Source: CAYRNC01 sp964425645 (lineage in GTDB: Bacteria; Bacillota; Clostridia; Peptostreptococcales; Anaerovoracaceae). Taken from it: 21,557 bases of DNA. Numbering within the stretch: position 1 is the stretch's first letter; each line of letters starts with the position of its first letter. Below are positions 8,382-14,752 of this stretch, piece by piece. The translations under genes were made by a program, and so were the position numbers. The notes under the pieces are model-generated. The model was not told the origin of the DNA. It did not search any database and worked only from the letters and a program-made list of their open reading frames with translations. The DNA is taken from contig CAYRNC010000020.1 in the NCBI GenBank assembly GCA_964425645.1, positions 1 to 21,557 on the forward strand. The letters are read 5' to 3'.

Positions 8382-8435
8382 AAAAAGACCCCCGTGCTTG
8401 ATACAGCATTCAAATCAAAAGAAAAATCAAGCGGG
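8382..8435 (-). terminator. Putative terminator after the small UGA-containing ORF
   Basis: On the minus strand CCCGCTTGAT (8435-8426) can pair with ATCAAG-CA-CGGG (8402-8391), giving ten pairs with a 2-nt bulge and a loop of about 23 nt. TCTTTTT follows four bases later. It begins immediately after the stop codon at 8436, which supports a transcription unit ending there. Confidence 0.5.
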
Positions 8436-8594
8436 CTACTGCGTTTTTCCCCCTTGAGCCTCACCGGGCTCTTCCATTTTTTTAGGAAATATTTTTCTAT
8501 ACAAAGCCTTTATCCCCAAACCCGCTAACAGCAGGATATATATGAAGATTCACGGCGGACAGACGTGAAGCCGATTTTCTTTTCCGCTGTTCAT
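8436..8594 (-). CDS. Possible small membrane selenoprotein (in-frame UGA) or broken small gene
   Basis: I do not recognise a family. Read from the ATG at 8594, with AAAAAGGAG six bases upstream, the frame encodes 14 residues ending in V-C-P-P, then TGA (8552-8550), and then stays open for 37 codons to TAG. The part after TGA is coherent: a hydrophobic segment (IFIYILLLAGLGIKAL), a basic stretch (YRKIFPKK) and an acidic/Gly-rich tail, as in a single-pass membrane protein with a cytoplasmic C-terminus. If UGA is read as selenocysteine, the product has 52 aa with a C-P-P-U redox-type motif just before the membrane segment. A hairpin 20 nt after the UGA resembles a bacterial SECIS. The alternative is a Trp(TGG)-to-stop mutation or a chance frame. 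No start codon is well placed to begin translation after the TGA. Confidence 0.45.
8521..8535 (-). promoter_or_regulatory. SECIS-like hairpin downstream of the in-frame UGA
   Basis: On the minus strand CCTGCT (8535-8530) pairs with AGCGGG (8526-8521) over six pairs, one of them U-G, leaving the loop GUU. The loop begins with G exactly 20 nt after the UGA at 8552-8550. Bacterial SECIS elements are described as short hairpins just downstream of UGA with a G near the start of a small apical loop. The match is in geometry only and has not been tested. Confidence 0.35.
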
Positions 8595-8791
8595 TCTATG
8601 CTCCTTTTTCCCATCCCGGGACTATATATAATGCGAACGAAACAATTCCATAGTGTTTTATTACCCAATTATTCACAATATACTCTAAGATAACAGCAGC
8701 TCGTTTTAATTATGCCGCTGTGGTTGTTAAAGGATTAATACTTCATAATGCGGGAAAACTATATCATTATATTAACAGATCGGAGGAGAAA
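8595..8791. other. Divergent intergenic region before the molbindin
   Basis: This 197-bp AT-rich region separates the small minus-strand ORF from the plus-strand molbindin. TATAAT occurs at 8627-8632 on the plus strand, but no matching -35 is present. I see no convincing promoter pair and no palindrome of the kind found at 12346 and 12460. Confidence 0.4.
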
Positions 8792-9196
8792 ATGTTAATC
8801 AGTGCAAGGAACCAATTAAAAGGTAAAATAGAAAAAGTAGAAAAAGGCGCGGTAAATGCCATCGTCGTATTGAAGACGCCTTCAGGCGAAAATATCACCG
8901 CCACGATATCCATGGCAGCGGTAAATGAACTCGAACTTGTTCCCGGAAAAGAAGCAATTGCCGTGATAAAGGCCACATCGGTTATGATTGGGATAGGAGA
9001 CATTAAAATGNNNNNNNNNNGCGAAATAACAGGGATTACAGAAGGAGCGGTAAATTCAATTGTAACATTAAGGCTTTCAGGTGGGGAACGGATTGCTTCA
9101 ACTATATCAATGGCCGCTGTAAAAGATCTAGGCCTTGTACCGGGAAAGATAGCCAAGGTCGTTATAAAAGCTACATCCGTAATGATTGCCGTCTAG
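8792..9196 (+). CDS. Two-domain molbindin (tandem Mop domains)
   Basis: Molbindins are small cytoplasmic proteins that bind molybdate or tungstate for storage or homeostasis. Two Mop (TOBE-like) repeats are seen. The first begins MLISARNQLKGKI, has EKGAVNAIV and ends IKATSVMIGI. The second has TEGAVNSIV and ends IKATSVMIAV. The repeats are separated by a 10-N assembly gap at 9011-9020, and both halves are in the same frame as drawn. Comparison of the repeats suggests that about 7-8 residues (the SARNxLxG part of repeat 2) belong in the gap, so about 22-24 nt are missing rather than 10. The ATG at 8792 follows GGAGGAGAAA; an in-frame GTG at 8720 lacks a ribosome binding site. The ModE-type regulator at 14366 has no Mop domains, so this protein could be its separate sensor or just a buffer. 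Confidence 0.9.
   Translation: MLISARNQLKGKIEKVEKGAVNAIVVLKTPSGENITATISMAAVNELELVPGKEAIAVIKATSVMIGIGDIKMXXXXEITGITEGAVNSIVTLRLSGGERIASTISMAAVKDLGLVPGKIAKVVIKATSVMIAV
9011..9020. other. Assembly gap (10 N) inside the molbindin gene
   Basis: Ten undetermined bases lie at the junction of the two Mop repeats. The true length is probably about 22 nt, judged from repeat 1. Confidence 0.95.
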
Positions 9197-9215
9197 ATTG
9201 ACACGACTCAGGACA

Positions 9216-10074
9216 TTATACAGTCTTTTTGGCTATATATATTCCCGCAAGCGTAACGACTATACCTGTTACCTCAGCCATACTGAGCCTTTCACCGATT
9301 ATCGCAAACGCATATACAGCTGCCACCAATGGCTGCATAAGCATAACGACCGAAGCTAAAATTGCTCTGATCTTTCCAAGACAATAGCTGATCAGACCTT
9401 GTCCCAGTATTTGTGAAAATACAGTGAGACCCAGAATCGGCAACAGAGNNNNNNNNNNCCATAATGAGCATAGCAACAAACATCGTTGCCGCAGTTCCAA
9501 ATGAACTTATGAACATTATCGTAAATGCGTCAACCCTGTCCCTTATCCTGTAAACTATCAAAAGAAAACCAGCATAAAAAAAGGAAGCGCTGAAAGATAA
9601 GAAGTCTCCAAAAAAACTATCAGCGCTGGGGTTTACTTTACCGTTTAAAAGAATAATTGCGCCAAATAGCGTTACAAAGAGGCCTATATAGAATTTAGGA
9701 GGAATCTTTTCTTTAAAAATAAAATATGAAGCCGGTATCATGGTCAGCGAAACAAGATTGGTGAAAAGTGTCCCATTTGCCACAGTGGTATAAAAAAAAC
9801 AAGTATTCCACAAAATTAAATCCGCCCCCAGGGACATTCCCGCAACAAAAATTATCAGGATGTCTTTTTTCCCAATTTTATTTAAGTTTTTATGTACAAT
9901 CGGGAGCAACAAAGGAATTGCAAATATTGCCCTGTAAAAACCTGTAGCAACAGGTGGTAAATAGCTCTCTTTAACAAGTATACCCCCCGTAGCCAAAAAA
10001 CATATGGCTAAAAAATTTATCATTACATATTTTATTTCATTGCTACGTTCCATACGATGAATCTTCTGCCTCAT
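9216..10074 (-). CDS. EamA/DMT-family transporter, split by an assembly gap
   Basis: This is a drug/metabolite-transporter permease with about ten membrane helices and two EamA repeats in the plasma membrane. The N-terminal part (10074 down to the gap) includes FLATGGILVKESYLPPVATG and ends near AMLIM. The C-terminal part (gap to 9216) has ILGQGLISYCLGKIRAILA, LVAAVYAFAIIGERLS and a final GIYIAKK. The parts are in different frames because the gap at 9449-9458 is drawn as ten N, which is not a multiple of three. The family pattern also suggests that several residues are missing there. I treat it as one intact gene. It starts 25 bp after the ddh stop on the same strand and is probably co-transcribed. 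The start is uncertain: ATG at 10074 or 10053. Confidence 0.82.
9449..9458. other. Assembly gap (10 N) inside the EamA transporter gene
   Basis: Ten undetermined bases interrupt the transporter and shift its apparent frame. Restoring the frame needs a gap length divisible by three. Confidence 0.95.
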
Positions 10075-10099
10075 CCTAACGCTTCTGTTGCTATGGATT

Positions 10100-11077
10100 T
10101 TACAGCAACTCTTTTATCAGCTGCTTTGTTGTTTTGGGTAAAAGATAGCTAAAGGGAATATCAAATACCGTACAGGCGCCGCTTTTACCTTCCCCGGAAA
10201 GTCTGTGTACAGCCCTGGCATAGGCTACTAAAACGCAGGCGGTAAATTCAGGATTGTTTTCTAATGTCAAACCGAACTCCATCCGCTGCATCGTGCTGTT
10301 TCCTGTATCCCCGATGCTGATGACAAAACCGCCATGAGGCATCTTGTTGTGCTCGGTTACAAATTCCTGTTCCGAAATTACATTCACAGTCGTTCTATAG
10401 TCTGCAAAATAACCCGGCATACTTTTAATGTCATCCTCTGCCTTTTTTGCATCGGCCCCTTCTTCCAAGACGATATAACAAACCCGCTCATGTCTTTCAT
10501 TCGTTTTCAGATCAGACATACCGCCCGAACGCACCTCTTCTATGGCGGAATTAACGGGGATTGTGTACTGAATTCCTCTTTTTACACCCTTTACCCTTTT
10601 TATCGCATCGGAATGACCTTGACTTACTCCGGCACCCCAAAATGTATATTCTTTGCCCTGAGGCAATACCGCCTGTGCAAGCAATCTGTTCAGTGAAAAT
10701 AACCCCGGGTCCCATCCTGCAGACACCAAAGAAAGCCTACCTGATTTTTTCCCTGCATCATCCATGCTTTCTAGATATTCAGCCACTTTTTTATGATTGT
10801 CGAAACCGTCTACGGTATTAAAACCTGCCGCAATTTCGGGACCCTGAACAGGAAGGTCTTCGGCCGAACCACCGCATAGCAGCATAACATCGACTTTGTC
10901 TTTATAATTCCATACATCCGATATGTGAATCAATTTAGAGTGTGTTTTAACTAAATCGGGATTTCTTCTCGTGAATACGGCTATCAGTTCGAAGTCGGGA
11001 TTCAGCTTCAACGCCTTCTCAACACCCCTGCCGAGGTTTCCATAACCTATAATCCCTGCTTTGATTCTATTACCCAT
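10100..11077 (-). CDS. ddh: meso-Diaminopimelate D-dehydrogenase
   Basis: Ddh catalyses NADPH-dependent reductive amination of tetrahydrodipicolinate to meso-2,6-diaminopimelate, a one-step branch of the lysine/peptidoglycan pathway. The 325-aa protein starts with the Rossmann motif GIIGYGNLGRG near residue 9. It has the family hallmarks LLCGGSAEDLPVQ near 65, NTVDGFDNH near 86, VSAGWDPGLFSLNR near 118 and FWGAGVSQGHSDA near 145, and its length is close to the usual 320 or so. AGAGGAAG precedes the ATG. The pairing with a downstream DMT exporter could mean export of lysine, DAP or a related amino acid, but nothing in the sequence proves the cargo. Confidence 0.93.
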   Translation of the reverse strand: MGNRIKAGIIGYGNLGRGVEKALKLNPDFELIAVFTRRNPDLVKTHSKLIHISDVWNYKDKVDVMLLCGGSAEDLPVQGPEIAAGFNTVDGFDNHKKVAEYLESMDDAGKKSGRLSLVSAGWDPGLFSLNRLLAQAVLPQGKEYTFWGAGVSQGHSDAIKRVKGVKRGIQYTIPVNSAIEEVRSGGMSDLKTNERHERVCYIVLEEGADAKKAEDDIKSMPGYFADYRTTVNVISEQEFVTEHNKMPHGGFVISIGDTGNSTMQRMEFGLTLENNPEFTACVLVAYARAVHRLSGEGKSGACTVFDIPFSYLLPKTTKQLIKELL

Positions 11078-11190
11078 CCTTTTAGCTTCCTCTCTTTGTA
11101 ATTCAATCTTTACGAAAAACTTTATTACACATTTGTTAATTTAGCAAGGGCTGCACCATTTTTTTACCGATGTAAATTTCATTGCGCATT

Positions 11191-11216
11191 AAAAAGCCCG
11201 GTAAACCGGGCTTTTT
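11191..11216 (-). terminator. Terminator after the ABC binding-protein gene
   Basis: A perfect 11-bp inverted repeat (AAAAAGCCCGG, loop TAAA, CCGGGCTTTTT) lies 14 bases after the stop at 11230. It has A and T runs on both sides, so it could work on either strand. Confidence 0.9.
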
Positions 11217-11229
11217 AATCAAAAGAATT

Positions 11230-12318
11230 TTAATGACCGAGCAAAGACTTCATTTGTTCCGCATCTAAATCAATGTGATAAAACAGCGAATAAAATTCCT
11301 GCATCAGCTGTTTAATGTCAATATTTGCGCGTTCGGGATAAAGGATGTCCGAAAGCCAGTAAACTCCTATCAGCCTGTTTACTCCGGGTGGCCTGTCAAA
11401 ACAGCTGAAAGGATATTTGGGTATGGGATAGATTTTCCCCTCCTGCACGGCTTTTACATTCTTGTATCTTTTATCATTTTTAAATTTGTCAGCGGCGCTG
11501 ACAGGTGAAAGACTGTTGGCAGGCTCTCCGTTGACGATGATTACCTCCGGGTTCCAACCTATGATTTGCTCCGCACTGATATCGATTCTTGCAATGCTTT
11601 GCTCCATTTCATCAAGAGCGGCCACATTATCGGCATTTACCAGTAAAAATAGTTCGGCATGCGGGGAACCGACAGGAGCGGTTTCCAGTGATTCGGAGCC
11701 ATTTCCGAAATACACCCTAACCCTGTCCTTTTCAGCAACATTTAGAGATGCCGCAAAGTTTAACGTATTTTCCGCATAAACTGCAAGCTGTTCACAGCGT
11801 TCCGGGCATCCCAAAACATCTCCTAAAAATCTGTATGCCTCACCGGCAAGCTCTAAAGAGCCGTCAATAATTATGAAAGGAATACCTGTTTGCTCTTCTA
11901 ATGTATCTGCATAGCTTATCTCTTTTTCCGATATGCTTCCATAGCTGATGCACAGATCCGGTGCCGCAGCTATGATAGCCTCAAGATTGATTCCTCCCCC
12001 CTGTCCGTAAGAAGGCAGATTCCTGTATTCACCAGGTATGTATTCTTTCTCATCCTTGTTGAAATCATAGTTCAGCCCTGCGATAAGGGCGGGATCTATC
12101 GTATACAGCAGCACCGTACCTGATGCTCCCGTTGAAAAAACAGAATCCACTTTTTCAGGTATATAAACTTGTCGTCCCGCCATATCGGTTATCAATCTTG
12201 ATTCGCCGGATCCGTTTTCATCACCGTTTGTTATTTCCGGTTCAGAGGCCGGAGAACAGGCAGAAAACGCAAGAAGCGTAATTAATAAAACGACAAAAAT
12301 TACACTTAACCTTTTCAT
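11230..12318 (-). CDS. ABC transporter substrate-binding lipoprotein (metal/oxyanion, MolA/FecB-like)
   Basis: This is the extracytoplasmic binding protein of a type II (BtuCD-like) importer, of the periplasmic-binding family used for siderophores, cobalamin and, in the Haemophilus MolABC system, molybdate. The 362-aa precursor begins MKRLSVIFVVLLITLLAFSAC, a lipoprotein signal with the modified Cys at position 21. The mature part starts with the usual ITDMAGRQVYIPEKV segment and has PDLCISYGS, GWNPEVIIVNG and PFSCFDRPPGVNRLIG. The frame is open to 12411, but the ATG at 12318 has AAAGGAAG 7 bases upstream and begins the signal peptide, and the promoter lies inside the longer frame. It is divergent from its presumed permease. 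The substrate is inferred as Mo/W from context. Confidence 0.88.
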   Translation of the reverse strand: MKRLSVIFVVLLITLLAFSACSPASEPEITNGDENGSGESRLITDMAGRQVYIPEKVDSVFSTGASGTVLLYTIDPALIAGLNYDFNKDEKEYIPGEYRNLPSYGQGGGINLEAIIAAAPDLCISYGSISEKEISYADTLEEQTGIPFIIIDGSLELAGEAYRFLGDVLGCPERCEQLAVYAENTLNFAASLNVAEKDRVRVYFGNGSESLETAPVGSPHAELFLLVNADNVAALDEMEQSIARIDISAEQIIGWNPEVIIVNGEPANSLSPVSAADKFKNDKRYKNVKAVQEGKIYPIPKYPFSCFDRPPGVNRLIGVYWLSDILYPERANIDIKQLMQEFYSLFYHIDLDAEQMKSLLGH

Positions 12319-12345
12319 TTTTGTACTTCCTTTCTTATCCACGCT

Positions 12346-12367
12346 ATTATTCTCGATTGAGAATAAT
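12346..12367. promoter_or_regulatory. 22-bp palindromic operator, copy 1 (binding-protein side)
   Basis: ATTATTCTC and GAGAATAAT form a perfect 9-bp inverted repeat around GATT. The site lies just downstream of the minus-strand -10 element, roughly +9 to +30 of the binding-protein transcript, where a bound repressor would block transcription. A second near-identical copy is at 12460-12481. Confidence 0.75.
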
Positions 12368-12382
12368 GAAATCATTGACACA

Positions 12383-12411
12383 ATAATAGTCTTTATTATC
12401 CAATCTGTCAA
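12383..12411 (-). promoter_or_regulatory. Sigma-A promoter of the binding-protein gene
   Basis: On the minus strand TTGACA (12411-12406) and TATTAT (12388-12383) are 17 bases apart. The -35 is perfect. Transcription would start near 12376, giving a leader of about 58 nt that contains operator copy 1. Confidence 0.8.
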
Positions 12412-12438
12412 TATTTTTTCTTGCTATTTACTTAATTA

Positions 12439-12467
12439 TTGACATAATAAAACGTACGTATTATACT
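12439..12467 (+). promoter_or_regulatory. Sigma-A promoter of the permease-ATPase operon
   Basis: TTGACA (12439-12444) and TATACT (12462-12467) are 17 bases apart, a near-consensus promoter. Its -10 lies inside operator copy 2. Confidence 0.85.
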
Positions 12468-12481
12468 TGCATGAGAATAAT
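12460..12481. promoter_or_regulatory. 22-bp palindromic operator, copy 2 (permease side)
   Basis: ATTATACTT and GAGAATAAT flank a 4-bp spacer GCAT. The right arm is identical to that of copy 1; the left arm differs at two bases, which are the ones that make the -10 hexamer TATACT. The site covers the -10 and the start point of the plus-strand promoter. Confidence 0.72.
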
Positions 12482-12517
12482 AGATTACTTCAAGCAAATT
12501 AAAGCGAGACCTGAAAA

Positions 12518-13582
12518 TTGAAAAGAAATTTTAAAATAGTCGGCTTATTGAAAAATCTCCTGAAAAGAGATCAAGGAGCATACATAGTAAAAAATTTCAG
12601 ATGTCTTATATCGATGCTGATTGCCGTCAGCTTTATATTGGTTGTCGTTTCTTTGGCTGTGGGTTTTTACAGCATATCCGCAAAGGAACTTTTTTTATTG
12701 ATTTTCCACGGCGAGGCGGCAGACATGGACATAGATGAATCGGCAATTATTATAATTAAAAACATTCGGCTGCCCCGCATTATCGCAGCCTTTACCATCG
12801 GTATGGGGCTTAGTATGGCGGGCGCCGCCTACCAGGGCATGTTCAAAAATCCCCTTGTTTCGCCGGATATACTTGGCGTTTCGAGCGGAGCGGGGCTGGG
12901 TGCCTCCATAGCCTTAACACTTGGACTTGCCGATTATATGGTTCAGATTTATGCCTTTATATTCGGTATTTTAATAGTGTCAATAGCCTATTTCATCGGC
13001 TCTCATGCGAAGTTCGGCCATGATGTCAGTTTGGTGCTTGCAGGTAGTATGCTGGGTGCTTTGGCATCCTCGTTTATTACACTGCTCAAATATATTGCAG
13101 ATCCAAGCGATACGCTGCCTGCCATAACATTTTGGCTTATGGGGAGCCTTTCAAAGGTAACCGTTAATTCCCTGATATTCAGCCTAATCCCTATGACCTT
13201 AGGCAGTATAGTAATTTTTTTGCTTCGATGGAGATTAAATATTTTAACCTTGGGAGACGAAGATGCAAAGGCAATAGGTATCGATCCTAAATCAACCCGA
13301 ATGATAGCTGTTTCCGCTGCTACGATCATAAGTGCCTCTGCAGTTTGCCTGGGAGGTTTAATAGGATGGGTAGGATTGATGGTTCCCCATATTTCCAGAG
13401 GAATAGCCGGAGCAGACTACAGGCGTATGCTTCCTGTTGCTGCTTTGACGGGCGGATCCTTTCTCCTGCTAATGGATGATCTTGCCCGCTCACTTTCCTC
13501 TATGGAGATACCCCTTGGAGTTTTAACCGCTGTAATGGGAGCACCATTTTTTATAATATTGATAGTCAAGCGCAAGAGGTGA
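12518..13582 (+). CDS. FecCD/BtuC-type ABC transporter permease
   Basis: This is the membrane channel of the importer, which works as a dimer with the ATPase encoded next. The 354-aa protein shows about ten hydrophobic segments and the family motifs IRLPRIIAAFTIGMGLSMAG near residue 87, FKNPLVSPDILGVSSGAGLG near 110, and GWVGLMVPHISRGIAGADYRRMLP near 285, which includes the coupling segment for the ATPase. The start is TTG at 12518 with only a poor ribosome binding site. No better in-frame start precedes the first membrane helix, so the N-terminus is uncertain. The promoter at 12439-12467 and operator copy 2 lie just upstream. The closest functional analogy is H. influenzae MolB, which transports molybdate/tungstate. 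Confidence 0.9.
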   Translation: MKRNFKIVGLLKNLLKRDQGAYIVKNFRCLISMLIAVSFILVVVSLAVGFYSISAKELFLLIFHGEAADMDIDESAIIIIKNIRLPRIIAAFTIGMGLSMAGAAYQGMFKNPLVSPDILGVSSGAGLGASIALTLGLADYMVQIYAFIFGILIVSIAYFIGSHAKFGHDVSLVLAGSMLGALASSFITLLKYIADPSDTLPAITFWLMGSLSKVTVNSLIFSLIPMTLGSIVIFLLRWRLNILTLGDEDAKAIGIDPKSTRMIAVSAATIISASAVCLGGLIGWVGLMVPHISRGIAGADYRRMLPVAALTGGSFLLLMDDLARSLSSMEIPLGVLTAVMGAPFFIILIVKRKR

Positions 13583-13586
13583 TATT

Positions 13587-14369
13587 TTGCATATGCTGAA
13601 GGTGGAAGACCTTACCGGAGGATACGGAAGCAGAGAAGTCGTCAACAACATTACCTTTTCCATTAAGGAGGGGGATGTTCTTTGTGTTCTTGGCCCTAAC
13701 GGATGCGGCAAATCCACACTGCTTAAACTGCTTTTTAAATTCATGCCGAAAAAAAGCGGACAAGTATGGGTCCAGGATCAAAACATGGAGAAATTAAACA
13801 GAAGAACAATAGCCCACCTCATCTCCTACATACCCCAATCCGATTATATGCCCTTCCCTTATACAATAATTGAAATGGTAACCATGGGTCGTTCATGCCA
13901 TTTGGACAGATGGAAAGGGCCATCAAAAAAGGACATGGACTTTGCTTACGAATCACTTAAAAAACTTAGAATTTCACATCTTGCAGAAAAACACTATACC
14001 CAGATCTCCGGCGGTGAACGTCAGCTTGTGCTGATGGCAAGGGCTCTTTGCCAGGATACGAAGATACTAATAATGGATGAGCCTACGGCGAGTCTGGATT
14101 TTTCTAATCAACAGCTGATCATGGATGCCATTTCCACAGCCGTAAAAGAAAAGAAAAGCGTTATCCTGACCACTCACAGCCCCTCACAGCCTTTTACCAT
14201 CGCTACCAAGGTGCTGCTTCTTTCCGAAGGCTTCTCAGTAGGATTCGGAAATCCCCTTGAAGTACTGACAAATGAATCTTTAGAAAGTGTTTACGGCATA
14301 CCGATGGACATAGTAACTATAGTGGACAGAAATCAAACAGAAAGAAATATCTGTCTGCCGGTGCATTAG
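13587..14369 (+). CDS. ABC transporter ATP-binding protein (FepC/BtuD/MolC type)
   Basis: This is the cytoplasmic ATPase that drives the importer. The 260-aa protein has Walker A GPNGCGKST near residue 36, a Q-loop at SYIPQSD near 84, the signature ISGGERQ near 143, Walker B ILIMDEPTASLD near 160 and the switch histidine in LTTHSP near 197. A GAGGTGAT site overlaps the permease stop. It is 7 bases from a TTG at 13587 and 13 from an ATG at 13593, so the TTG is the better spaced start. The two genes are 4 bp apart. The stop codon overlaps by 4 bp with that of the converging ModE-type gene. Confidence 0.93.
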   Translation: MHMLKVEDLTGGYGSREVVNNITFSIKEGDVLCVLGPNGCGKSTLLKLLFKFMPKKSGQVWVQDQNMEKLNRRTIAHLISYIPQSDYMPFPYTIIEMVTMGRSCHLDRWKGPSKKDMDFAYESLKKLRISHLAEKHYTQISGGERQLVLMARALCQDTKILIMDEPTASLDFSNQQLIMDAISTAVKEKKSVILTTHSPSQPFTIATKVLLLSEGFSVGFGNPLEVLTNESLESVYGIPMDIVTIVDRNQTERNICLPVH

Positions 14370-14710
14370 AAGTTAAAGTCCGATTTACTTAAAACCTTCC
14401 CAACTGCATCGGTTGCCGCCTGCTGCATTTCTTCATACAAGGCAAGAAATTGCTTTCCTCGCTCTGTAAGGGTTGATCCGCCCGGCACATTCCGCTTTAT
14501 TAAAGCGAACCCGAGCTGCTCCTCAGCCGCGGCCAGAACCCTCCAGGCTTTGCTGTATGCCATACCCATAGCCTTCGTGGATTTATTGATTGAACCTGTT
14601 TCTTCAATTCCTTTAAGCAGCCACGCGGTACCAAGACCAAATGATGTTTTTAAATTATCTCCTTTGCGAAGCAGGCGTATATTGATATAATATTTTATCG
14701 GTTCATCCAT
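14366..14710 (-). CDS. ModE-type winged-helix DNA-binding protein without Mop domains
   Basis: This is a 114-aa protein matching the N-terminal DNA-binding domain of the molybdate regulator ModE. It has a winged helix with GLGTAWLLKGIEETGSINKS, then the recognition-helix region (AMGMAYSKAWRVLAAAEEQ) and the wing with GGSTLTERGKQFL. E. coli ModE has this domain followed by two Mop domains that bind molybdate; those are absent here. AAGGA lies 8 bases before the ATG at 14710. It converges on the ATPase gene and diverges from the NTPase gene, which suggests local regulation of the transport module. Whether it binds the palindromes at 12346 and 12460 is unknown. They do not look like the TATAT-type E. 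coli ModE box. Confidence 0.85.
   Translation of the reverse strand: MDEPIKYYINIRLLRKGDNLKTSFGLGTAWLLKGIEETGSINKSTKAMGMAYSKAWRVLAAAEEQLGFALIKRNVPGGSTLTERGKQFLALYEEMQQAATDAVGKVLSKSDFNF
14664..14691 (+). promoter_or_regulatory. Possible promoter of the NTPase-DUF364 pair
   Basis: TTGCGA (14664-14669) and TATAAT (14686-14691) are 16 bases apart, inside the 5' end of the ModE-type gene on the opposite strand. The -10 is perfect and the -35 is weak. Only 42 bp separate the two divergent genes, so the promoter must overlap one of them. Confidence 0.4.
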
Positions 14711-14752
14711 ATCGACATTCCTTTCAGATAATTAACTAAGGAGGTATCCTGA

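Noticed and set aside
8268..8528. An 86-codon plus-strand frame upstream of the molbindin
   Set aside because: It has no ribosome binding site, has low-complexity composition, and runs antisense to the better supported minus-strand small ORF and its terminator.
9216..10074. The EamA transporter as a frameshifted pseudogene
   Set aside because: The frame change falls exactly at a 10-N assembly gap. Both halves are otherwise intact and family-like, so an assembly artefact is the simpler explanation.
12346..12481. A Fur box or E. coli-type ModE box in the importer promoter region
   Set aside because: The arms and 4-bp spacing do not match the Fur GATAAT 19-mer or the TATAT-N-TATAT ModE box. 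I report it as an operator for an unidentified regulator.
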